Shown: piece after piece, positions 1 through 9,855 of the stretch
Numbering within the stretch: position 1 is the first letter of the stretch
Layout of the letters: each line of letters begins with the position of its first letter
From: Entrophospora sp. SA101
Taxonomy: Eukaryota; Glomeromycota; Glomeromycetes; Entrophosporales; Entrophosporaceae
Assembly (NCBI GenBank): GCA_958430865.1
Contig: CAUDNR010004073.1
Coordinates: 1,920 to 40,749, forward strand
Direction of reading: 5' to 3'
DNA: 38,830 bases
Program-made: the position numbers and the translations under genes
Notes under the pieces: model-generated
What the model was told of the DNA's origin: nothing
Databases searched by the model: none
Seen by the model: only the letters and a program-made list of their open reading frames with translations

Positions 1-865
1 ACTAAGTATAGTAATGTGACCAATGAATGGCTTTGATCAAATAAATTGCTTAGCAAATAACTTGATCGTTTAGCAAAATGGCTTTGATCAAATAAATAAA
101 TCGCTTAAAATATGATGATTTTATTGATTCATCTTTGTATTAGTCACGTGGGGGTGCGAATAACAATTTAATAATAATAATATTGTAATTGGTGATCATT
201 TTCCTAATGGTAATGAATAATTTATTTATATGTAATAAAACAAATAATTAAAATAATGATCACTCGAAACCGAATCAATACTTAATCAACTTATTATTAT
301 CAACTAGAATTCAGATCAACCTAGCTGTCCCGTTCAGGCTGAACTGGACAAGTCAAACTCGGGTTGACTCGAATATTAAAAAAATAAATCTTCAGCCCTT
401 AAAAACAATAAATAATAATTAATTCCTCAATAATCATTTATTTTATTAATATAAATGGTTTTTTATTTTTCCATCACGTATAACCACGAAACCGCGTTTG
501 GTATTCGAATTTAAAATACAGATAAACCAACTGATGAACAACTTTTTACTTGGTACGCGAGTTTATGATTACTTGTTAGTTTTTTATATAAAATTACAAA
601 ATCATATCATATTCGAGCTAGTATTTACCTGCCTATCGAATCAAACGTTCGGTTCGTTTCGGGTTCGAGCCAAATTCTCGAACCGGTAACCCTGAGATAG
701 AATAGGTCGAACCATAAGAGACATAGAATATTGGAACTAGTAATTTAAAGATAGAATAATTCGAAGGAAATTCCTATATACAGAAAGGTTCTTTTTATGA
801 TCTTTTTCATAAAGACCTTTTTTTAATAGTATGAGACACTGTTTTTCTGTGAACACCAAGAATTC
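1..865. other. Intergenic repeat-type DNA, no gene
   Basis: No convincing coding sequence. The stretch is AT-rich with short GC-richer patches (for example around 320-365 and 600-690) that carry GGTTCGA/GAACCGG-like words, also present at 1217-1236 inside the long duplication. A 63-codon open frame at 498-689 starts at TTG, has no recognisable domain and is probably chance. Confidence 0.6.
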
Positions 866-1858
866 TAGATATATTTGTAGTTTGGTACTTTGATTTTATA
901 AAGATCGATAATTCTGCTGAAATTTTGAGCTCAAAACTTTTTGAAGAAGGATTGGTCCAAAAGTTTATGTTTATTTGCAAAAGAAATTTCAGATAAGATT
1001 ATTATGTGATTGGTTTTTTGAAGCGAGAAATATTTCTTAAAGGATTTCGGTTAAAGTTTTATGTTTTAATTATTAATTCAATAAAAATGTCAGAGGAATA
1101 AATTTTGCATATTAATATAATATTGGGCGAGAGCCTAAGTTACAAGTTGATACTATTTATTGGTTTTTTTATGTGTTTTGTGCACGACCTTTTGCGTATT
1201 TGTTTCGAAACAGTGAACCGGTTCGAACCGGTTCAAATTAAATATGAACGTAAAAACACGTAAAAACAAAATCACGTCGTGTTCTGCTGGTGTCTAATAT
1301 TGTATTAGATCCGAAATTGACTTTTTCTTAGCAGCTATTCCGGTTTGATCATCACTAATAGCTTTTTAGTAATAAATATCATTTAACTTCACGTTTCTTT
1401 ATATGTGCATCATCATCATTACAACAAATTGTTGGTAATGTTCTATGGGAAAATACAGGATAAATTCAGACTTTTTTGCAGATTTTAATTATTATTTTTC
1501 TGTCACAAAGGTGTAAAACGTCGTACAAATATCATTCACAATATCAAATTTAATTCCTATATTCTTTTTTCTACCTTCAGATCCTTTCTTATTAATTTAC
1601 CAGAATGTTCTTTAAATAGAAAAAGATGATCAAAACCGAGCATGATTTATCCATTTAATCAAAAAATAAATAATAATACACACGGTGAACTTTTTACGGC
1701 ACATACTCTGGTCTGATCTAGCATTAAAGCGAGAATAATACGTCATATTGAAGAGTCGCCACCGTCTATAAATGAAATTTTAAGAATTGAATATCGCTCA
1801 AGAACACATCAATAAACAATTGATATCTAACAAGGCTAATATATATTTTTTATATATA
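866..1858. repeat. 993-bp direct repeat, copy 1
   Basis: This copy reappears at 2088-3080 with a constant offset of 1222 bp. Identity runs from the TAGATATATTTG start to a TTTATATATA end, and I saw no difference along its length. It holds a perfect 20-bp palindrome at 1217-1236 made of alternating GAACCGGTTC units. The ends do not carry the TG...CA expected of a standard LTR. Confidence 0.93.
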
Positions 1859-1871
1859 CATTATATATAAA

Positions 1872-2087
1872 CTAAGTTTGCAATATGTCAAGGTTACAAA
1901 AATGATAAACAGCTTGCTTATTTTAAAAAATGTTATGATCATCATAAGTCCTGGGATTCTGTCTGTAACATATATCGTCAAGCAATGTCTCTGGAGCTTA
2001 TGTGGCCTTATGTAAAAAATCATTCTAATCCATCAGTTGAAGGATACATAGTGTGGGCTAAAGGACAACAGGATCCAATTTATCAAA
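1872..2087 (+). pseudogene. Fragment of an unrecognised protein gene between the two repeat copies
   Basis: The 229-bp spacer between the repeat copies is open in one frame from about 1870 and reads like real protein: rich in W, Y, C and H, with words such as YFKKCYDHH and ELMWPYVKNHSNPSVEGY. The frame runs on into the second repeat copy and stops at 2216-2218. There is no start or domain that I recognise; the ATG at 1985 is internal to the coding-like stretch. It is most likely one exon or a broken piece of a longer gene. I cannot name the family. Confidence 0.45.
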
Positions 2088-3080
2088 TAGATATATTTGT
2101 AGTTTGGTACTTTGATTTTATAAAGATCGATAATTCTGCTGAAATTTTGAGCTCAAAACTTTTTGAAGAAGGATTGGTCCAAAAGTTTATGTTTATTTGC
2201 AAAAGAAATTTCAGATAAGATTATTATGTGATTGGTTTTTTGAAGCGAGAAATATTTCTTAAAGGATTTCGGTTAAAGTTTTATGTTTTAATTATTAATT
2301 CAATAAAAATGTCAGAGGAATAAATTTTGCATATTAATATAATATTGGGCGAGAGCCTAAGTTACAAGTTGATACTATTTATTGGTTTTTTTATGTGTTT
2401 TGTGCACGACCTTTTGCGTATTTGTTTCGAAACAGTGAACCGGTTCGAACCGGTTCAAATTAAATATGAACGTAAAAACACGTAAAAACAAAATCACGTC
2501 GTGTTCTGCTGGTGTCTAATATTGTATTAGATCCGAAATTGACTTTTTCTTAGCAGCTATTCCGGTTTGATCATCACTAATAGCTTTTTAGTAATAAATA
2601 TCATTTAACTTCACGTTTCTTTATATGTGCATCATCATCATTACAACAAATTGTTGGTAATGTTCTATGGGAAAATACAGGATAAATTCAGACTTTTTTG
2701 CAGATTTTAATTATTATTTTTCTGTCACAAAGGTGTAAAACGTCGTACAAATATCATTCACAATATCAAATTTAATTCCTATATTCTTTTTTCTACCTTC
2801 AGATCCTTTCTTATTAATTTACCAGAATGTTCTTTAAATAGAAAAAGATGATCAAAACCGAGCATGATTTATCCATTTAATCAAAAAATAAATAATAATA
2901 CACACGGTGAACTTTTTACGGCACATACTCTGGTCTGATCTAGCATTAAAGCGAGAATAATACGTCATATTGAAGAGTCGCCACCGTCTATAAATGAAAT
3001 TTTAAGAATTGAATATCGCTCAAGAACACATCAATAAACAATTGATATCTAACAAGGCTAATATATATTTTTTATATATA
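2088..3080. repeat. 993-bp direct repeat, copy 2
   Basis: Second copy of 866-1858. With the spacer, the layout equals 1.8 copies of a 1222-bp tandem unit. Lack of visible divergence means a very recent duplication or an assembly artefact. The palindrome recurs at 2439-2458. Confidence 0.93.
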
Positions 3081-4631
3081 ATATTAATAGTAATAACAAA
3101 CCAATGAGCCTAACAATTATATGATTGTATCTTTTGTGATCAATTTAAATAATACAAAATTTATTAAAAAGGAAAAAGTACACACACATATATATACACA
3201 CGCCAAGGAAACCAATCTTTTTCCTTCTTCCTTTAGTTTCCATATCCTAAATATAATATGACATTTGATAACAATTTATCAATATTCTTTTTACTATTTC
3301 TTAATTGCTTACTCATGATGATGAAAAATTGTAGCACCATTATAAAGTTTGCAGATAAAATATCACCATTTTCTGCCATTTGATCAATCTCAAGCAAAGT
3401 ACTTTAATCAATGAAACGATGTCTCTTTGTTTAAGTTTGGATCGAATAATCAACCAAGTTTAATTGAGCAAAGTCAAAATCTTGAGATTGGTAACAGCAG
3501 AGCTGTTTCCTTTAATATTTTCCCAAAACATCCAAAGTTTTAGATGCTATCTTCTACATGTGCACCTTCTATTTGCAGATAAGTCATCTTTACACACCCA
3601 TTTCTCAACTCTCCAACAATGTTTCCAGCATTCGTGATAAATTAAAATATTTGAATAAGAGTGCTAACAACCAAGAACACACGAGCATCATACTGTTTGC
3701 GCACGTCTCTTCTTCTAGAAGCGTTGCTTAATTTCGAGTAGTAACTCTTAATATCTGAGCTTTGTAATGGCCCTAGAAAACATCATATTGTTGTTCATGA
3801 TTAAGTTAATCTAACTCAAAGAAAAAGATTGCAACAATCCCATAAACATATCCTCCATAGTGAATGAGTCATATATGACAACCTTACAGAGGTATCTATA
3901 GTCACATGTGACTGTTGTAAAATGTGTAATAGATGCGCTAGCGTAAATCGAACGTTGTAAGAAGGGGAAGCAAACAGGTTGGGGAAAGTTCAAGTTTTTT
4001 CGCAGCAGTAAAAATATCTAAAAATATAGAAATTAAAAATTAATGACCGAGAAATTGGTTTTTAATAGTCGTACGAAATTTACCCACTATGAATCTGTGT
4101 AACGGTATCTTGTTATGTTTGGCTTTGTTGTATATTAGAGAAAGATATATTTAATAATATATCTTTTATTCCCACTAAAAAAAAAAATCAAACTTCTGTT
4201 CTCTCTATTTCTTTATTATATTTTGATCAGTTTCTTATGCTCTTTTATACGTAAATTTACACTTGTTTCTTTTATAAAAATTTTTGCTTCCTAAATTTTT
4301 TTTTTAATACTGGACAAACTAAAAAAAAAAACTTCAAGTGCAAAATAAATAAAAAAGACATTTTCTTGATTTTAGTAAATTTTACAATTGAAATAAAAAC
4401 AAAGGTAATCGATTTATTTATTTTTACAAGAAATAAGGAGGTTTCAGTAGTTTTATCATAATCTTTTTTTAAAAACTAACAATAATAATAAATTGTTTTG
4501 TTAATCATCCATCATCATCATCTACAAAAAAATAATATTTATTTAGACATAAAGATTAACATTCAACAGAAAATAATCAGCAAAATATATATACATATAT
4601 ATTAAAAATCATCTACAAAATAAAAATAATA
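3081..4631. other. Intergenic region upstream of the C2H2 gene
   Basis: The stretch 3280-4000 is less AT-rich than its surroundings and its minus strand gives short, stop-broken coding-like pieces, including a 60-codon frame at 3811-3993. This could be a decayed gene, but I recognise nothing in it. From about 4140 the sequence becomes homopolymer-rich and looks like promoter/5' leader of the gene that starts at 4632. Confidence 0.4.
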
Positions 4632-5805
4632 ATGAGCAATTCTTCAATTAATCCAGCCTCCAATAGTTCTAATAATGATTTTAAAGTAAATAATAATGGT
4701 GGGGCTAATAATAACGAAACTTCTAGTGATAAATTTTCATCTACTAATGAAATTCAAAGATCATCATCAACAATTGAATCCATTAAAAACGCCATTACAT
4801 CCACTGAAACAATTACTAATGATGCCACTATTAGTAGTGCGGATTTAAATAAAGCATCCAACAACACAAAAGCACTCGATAATGCACCAACATCAACAGT
4901 GTATGAGCTAATAATTTATAAATTATTATTAAAAATGATTATCATAATTATCACTTGATTATAATTATAATTTCCTATTCATCCTTCCCTCCTCCTTCCT
5001 CATATATTATTTAGTGATAATACAAGTGCTGCTGAATCATCCGATTGTGTTGTAAAAACTGAAGAAATATGGACTAATAATAGTAGTTCAGCTTATCCTT
5101 TTGGTCCTTATCCTCCAAAACCAGCAAAAACTTATGAAGAACATGCATTGGATCCTGCTCTTTTCAATGATCCTTCAATGAAATTAGCTCGTACAGCTGC
5201 TGCTACCACAACCGCTGCTCCAGTTAACTATTATGGTCAACCTCCAATCGGTTTAGCTCAACATGAAACTGTTAATTATGCAATGGGCACTACACCACAA
5301 GAATATGCAACAATTGCTGCCTTGAGTGGTGGTGGTGGTGGTGCAGGTTATACTGTTACAAATGATATAGCTGTTATTTCAAATAATAATAATGGAGGCA
5401 CACCAGATAAACCACAAACATTATCTCCAAGTGTATCCTCTCCTCAAGCTATGATGACTACTTTTAATTCAAAAACTATTTCATCGACTCCTAAAAGATA
5501 TAAATGTGAAATTTGTCAAAAAAGATTTACAAGACCAAGTTCTTTACAAACTCATATGTACAGTCATACTGGTGAAAAACGTAAGTAATAATATATTGAA
5601 TTAATGATTTATTGATTACCTTTTTTAATTAATTAATTATTATTTTATTTTTGTTTGTTTATTAGCATTTAAATGCACAGTAGATGGATGTGGACGTCAT
5701 TTTTCTGTTGTCAGTAATCTTCGTCGTCACCAAAAAATTCATGGAAATAATAATAATAATGATGGTTCACCAAACGTGACTAGTGTGACACCTTCCACAA
5801 ATTAA
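4632..5805 (+). CDS. C2H2 zinc-finger transcription factor (two fingers)
   Basis: Three exons (4632-4900, 5015-5580, 5666-5805) with GT-AG introns join in frame to give 324 aa. The first 250 residues are low complexity, rich in S, N, T, A and G. Two adjacent C2H2 fingers close the protein: finger 1 with C254, C257, H270, H274 and finger 2 with C282, C287, H300, H304. They are joined by the canonical TGEKPFKC linker, and that linker is formed exactly across intron 2, which confirms the splice. The arrangement is that of fungal DNA-binding regulators in which a C-terminal finger pair reads a short GC-type site in the nucleus; target genes cannot be told from sequence. The start is the first ATG of the open frame after an A-rich leader. 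The specific orthologue is not recognised. Confidence 0.9.
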
Positions 5806-6359
5806 ATAGTAATAATAAAAATATTTTCTTTTATTAGTTTTTAATTTAAAAAAAAAATTTTGAATAGAATAAAATAAATCATTATTATGTAATTTTTATT
5901 TATTTATCATGTTATTATTAACATAAATATTTATATATAAAGGTGGAATTTGGTCCGAGAAGAAAACAAAACTATGAATAATTAGTAGTGTAGTGTTTTG
6001 ATCGATAGTACAAAAAAAAAAATAAAATTGAATGATTTATAAATGATTTTTCTTAATTGACCGAGTTTTATATATACAAGTTTTCACAAATAAATAATTT
6101 AATTTATCTGCAAAAAAAAAATTAAATTTAAAAAATATAATCTTTTGTAAAGCCAAAAAAAAAAATATCAGATTTAAATTCACAAACTTAATATTATGCA
6201 TTTAATTTCTCATTCTTTCCATTTTGAGCATTTATTTTGATACACAGATATTATGGTTTAATATTAATATTAATCGCAATTTTTGAAAAATAAAAATTCT
6301 TCAAATCGTTACTTCTTTTTAAAATTTAAATTCTCCAATAAGAAAAATATTCATTCAAA
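5806..6359. other. Intergenic: 3' flank of C2H2 gene and leader of BTB gene
   Basis: Extremely AT-rich with several A-runs. AATAAA-like hexamers after 5805 could serve 3' end formation. No gene is visible. Confidence 0.6.
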
Positions 6360-7988
6360 ATGTCCAACGCCTTTTCATCGTTAGAAAATATTACGACATT
6401 ATTTAATAGCCTTATTGATTCTAATAAAGATAACTTACCATTGAAATATATCCTCAAGGTTATTAATGATTTAACAAATCTGTTAAATGAATCAGACCTT
6501 TATGATGTAGAAATTAAAGTGGGAACGGACAATAATGTTAAAATTTTTAAAGCTCATTCTAACATTTTAAAAGCAAGGTCTTTATATTTTAGGACAGCTC
6601 TATCTAATAATTGGATCGAAAAATCCGAGGATGGCAGTATTATTTTATTCAAAAAAGAAAACATTTCTCCAAAAACATTCAAAGTTCTTTTAACGTAAAG
6701 ATTGATAAATATAACTTGTTTTAATATAATTATTAATCAATTAATTGACAAATCTAAGTTTTTTTTTTGAATGAAATTAAATAGATATATGTACAATGGT
6801 ATTATTAATATGGATAATTTGAATCCTGATGAAATTGTTGAACTTATTGAAGCATGCGATGAATTAGATTTTAGTGAATTGATTGATTATTTACAAAATT
6901 ACTTGATTGTAAAAGAAGAAGAATGGATTTTACAGAATTTAAATTATCTTCATGAACTTTCATCAAAATATTATTCATCATTCGTTTTGCTACAAGATTA
7001 TTTTAAAACACTAATTGATGAAGAACCCGAATTATTTTTAGAATCTACTGATTTCAAAAATATTGAACAGCCATTGCTTATATCTTTATTAGAAAAAAAT
7101 AATTTAAAATTGGATGAGATTGATATTTGGAATTGTGTTATTCAATGGGGAATAGGACAAATTGAAAATTTGGAAGAGAATATTTCAGAATGGAGTGATG
7201 ATGACTTCGAAGAGTTAAAAAATGTATTAAAAGATATCTTTTCATTTGTCAGATTTGATCAAATCTCTTTAAGTGATTTTCATGATAAAATTGAACCTTA
7301 TAAAAAAGTTTTCAGTGAGGAAGTTTACAAAGAACTTCTTGATTATCATCTTATTGATGATAACCATAATTGGAAACCAAGTTTGTTACTACAAAAAGGT
7401 CCAAGAACAGGAAAAGTGTTATTAAATTTAAAAATGAAACTTTTAATTTCTAGCTGGATTGATGAAAAAAATGATTTGTATAATGAAAATGACGATATAC
7501 CTTATAAATTTGAATTGATTCTTCAAGGAACACGAGATGGATTCTCTAGATCAGTGTTTAAGGATAAATGTAATGATATTCAACAAACTATAGTTATTGT
7601 TAAAATTGAAGAATCTGGTATATTGATTGGTGGCTATAATCCACTTTGTTGGAATATAAAAGGAAAGTCTTCAGATGAGAATCATTGGATTCATACTAAT
7701 GAAAGTTTTATATTTAAAATTGATGAAAATCAAATAAATGATAACTCAATATTAAGTAGAGTCAAAGACCCTAAATTAGCAATATGTGGTTATAATGATA
7801 AAAGTGAATACATGATAAGCTTTTATGAATTATCTTTTTTTTATAATAGTAATTCCAATAAACTTTATTGCTGTTATTTTTTTGATTCTGATTCTTCTTA
7901 TAAAGAAAATTTGAATTTTAGTACTAATAGTAATGAACTTTTTTCAGTGGAAGATTATGAAGTATATAAAATAGTCAAAAACAATTAA
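6360..7988 (+). CDS. BTB-BACK-TLDc domain protein
   Basis: Two exons (6360-6694 and 6785-7988) with a 90-nt GT-AG intron give 512 aa. A BTB/POZ fold covers about residues 38-135 (hallmark words SDLYDVEIKVG, FKAHSNILKARS and YFRTALSNNW). A BACK-type helical region follows to about 270, and a TLDc domain to the C-terminus (GTRDGFSRSVFKDKC, then GGYNPLCW). The intron cuts the BTB domain at T112. In animals and fungi BTB proteins commonly bind Cullin-3 and choose substrates for ubiquitination; TLDc proteins are linked to oxidative-stress defence and to binding the V-ATPase. BTB-BACK-TLDc proteins form a large family in Rhizophagus (family knowledge). A role as Cul3 adaptor here is inference. The reading frame is intact, so the gene looks functional. 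Confidence 0.92.
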
Positions 7989-9436
7989 TGGTTTTTAAAT
8001 TATGTACTTTAGTTAGTTTTCTAAATAAAATATATATTAATAAATATTCATATGTTTTCAGCTACAGTCTTTTTTATTGATTTGTTATCATCAAGAATTA
8101 TTCTTCACACTCAGGGTCTAAGGTTGTTCAGAGTATTACACAAGTTTCAACATTGCACCATTCACCCAATTGGTCGGTTTTGGTAACTGGTGAAACTATA
8201 GAGGTGTTCCATTCCTGTTTCCTGTTCCTACAATCAAAACTAATTTTCATTGACTGGTCAGAAGGAACAGGAAACAGAACAGGAAGATATTTTTTAGGAT
8301 TACATACATTGATTATTACAAGACAATAGTCTACTTTATTAGATTCAAAACGTATAAATAGGACAGCTGTTCCCACATTTTTTTTGAAAGAATTGAATAT
8401 TTTCACGGAACAAATAAAATTTTATAATCTAATGTCTTTACATCCTCGTTTGATACCCTTTTTGTGTAGCAATCACCACCAAATTTGAGATATAACTTCT
8501 TTATCATATGTATCTGCTTTAAGAAAAATTTTAAAGCAGGTTGTTAATAAAACCAAAAATAATCTGACCCTCAAAGTCAAATTTTGTTTGGCGCGTCCAA
8601 TTGCAAGTATAAGCAGAAATAAATGTCCAAATATTACATTATTATGAATATTTACAGATTTTTGATCACTTAGGTATATCTTTTATAGTAAAATCATTTA
8701 TTTTGGAACTGATTAAAGAACATTATTATCACCTTTAATTCGCATTTAATATTAACCAGAATCCTGAATCGGTTTTTAGTTGTAGAAAGTTAAAATGACA
8801 AAATGTCCCACTTTAATTGTAAATCTTTGTTTCGGTAGGTGAAATGAAACCACATTCACATTATCGGCTAAATGCAAGAGAATGGACCAACTATGAAAAT
8901 CTTTGTAATTATAATTTATTGAATTTATTGTCATCATAATTATCATATATTATATATTTGCTTTAATATCATTATTATAGTTTATTGAAAGATAATATAA
9001 CAGTTGATTCATAATAAGCAGACATAAGAATTGTTCATTATTTTAAAATGAAATTTTATTAAATCATCAAATAACAACATACTAACATAAATTGCATAGT
9101 TGTGTGATTTTTTATTAATATCCACTTAAATACAATCGATATTTTTAATTTTTATACATTTGACCGGTTAGGGTTCTTTTGACCAGTTCCAACCTCCAAG
9201 TCCGAATTTATCATTTTTTATTAGGAAATAATACACTTAGATGGTTTATGTGCGAAAACCATCTAGGAGATAAAATCGTTATATCATGCATGTCACTAGT
9301 ATAATGGTGATAATTTTGTACTCTGAAATTCATTGCAGTACAAAAGTTCATTTTATTGCAGTATGCCCATATATTAAATAGATGAATTACATCATAAATA
9401 CTGGTCTTTTTATTTGTTTTTTGAAGAGAACAAAGT
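7989..9436. other. Intergenic with inverted repeats
   Basis: No supportable gene. A 92-codon minus-strand frame (8128-8406) overlaps an inverted repeat and shows no domain. A hairpin with a perfect 10-bp stem lies at 9238-9265 (TAGATGGTTT / AAACCATCTA). The rest is diverged AT-rich sequence. Confidence 0.5.
8215..8277. repeat. Inverted repeat with 15-bp perfect arms
   Basis: CTGTTTCCTGTTCCT at 8215-8229 pairs with AGGAACAGGAAACAG at 8263-8277, and weaker matching extends outward on both sides. It could be a foldback element remnant or a decayed GGAACAG microsatellite. Confidence 0.7.
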
Positions 9437-9729
9437 TTAGGGAATAACTTGTTTCAGATATGAAGCTAGATCAGAGATCACTTGATTTGAAGGAAAATGG
9501 TCCATTCCATTATAAGTTTTGAATGTTACATTATAACCATTGTTTTTAAGAAATTCTGAAGTCCGTTTACCCAATTGATATTTTACAACCTATAAAATAA
9601 AAGTTGTATAAAATATGTATCAACAATTATATTATTGGATTGATTAATCATTTAATAATTATTATATACCATATCTTTATTACCATGAGCCATAAATATT
9701 GGTGTATTCTTATTTGCTTGAGTGGACAT
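9437..9729 (-). pseudogene. Acyl-protein thioesterase, last two exons only
   Basis: On the minus strand two exons (9729-9670 and 9589-9437), separated by an 80-nt GT-AG intron, encode the last 70 residues of an acyl-protein thioesterase/lysophospholipase of the alpha/beta-hydrolase fold (usual length about 220-240 aa). TPIFMAHGNKD carries the catalytic Asp, NGMDHFP the catalytic His, and the end SDLASYLKQVIP is typical. The nucleophile GxSxG half is absent: upstream of the exon acceptor at 9730 there are only 126 bp of AT repeats before exon sequence of another gene on the opposite strand begins. In intact form the family removes palmitate from cytosolic proteins such as Ras and G-alpha. The ATG that opens the first visible exon lies directly after an AG acceptor and is probably internal. 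The fragment is either a truncated gene or the result of a misjoin. Confidence 0.82.
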
Positions 9730-9855
9730 CTAAATATTCATTTATTAGATATATATATATATATGTTAATTAGATATAAATAATTTTAAAGAATCAATAA
9801 TAATAATAATAGTAGTAATAATAATAATATGTGTCTTGTACATGCATCTTTATAG
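9730..9855. other. Junction between two truncated genes
   Basis: This holds only AT and AAT microsatellites (TATATA run near 9750-9765, AAT/AGT run near 9799-9830) plus an acceptor on each outer side. The missing 5' part of the thioesterase and the missing 5' part of the synthase should both lie here, and neither does. Confidence 0.75.

Noticed and set aside
498..689. 63-codon plus-strand open frame
   Set aside because: Starts with TTG, lies in repeat-like DNA, no domain or splice context.
1200..1245. tRNA B-box-like GGTTCGAACC words
   Set aside because: No A box, no cloverleaf, and the words belong to a palindrome; not a tRNA or a clear SINE.
866..3080. Standard LTR retrotransposon
   Set aside because: Repeat ends are not TG...CA, the internal part is only 229 bp, and no primer-binding site or polypurine tract is seen.
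3811..3993. 60-codon minus-strand open frame
   Set aside because: Flanks are stop-broken in all frames and no family features are seen; at best a decayed gene.
8128..8406. 92-codon minus-strand open frame
   Set aside because: Overlaps an inverted repeat of GGAACAG words; composition follows the repeat.
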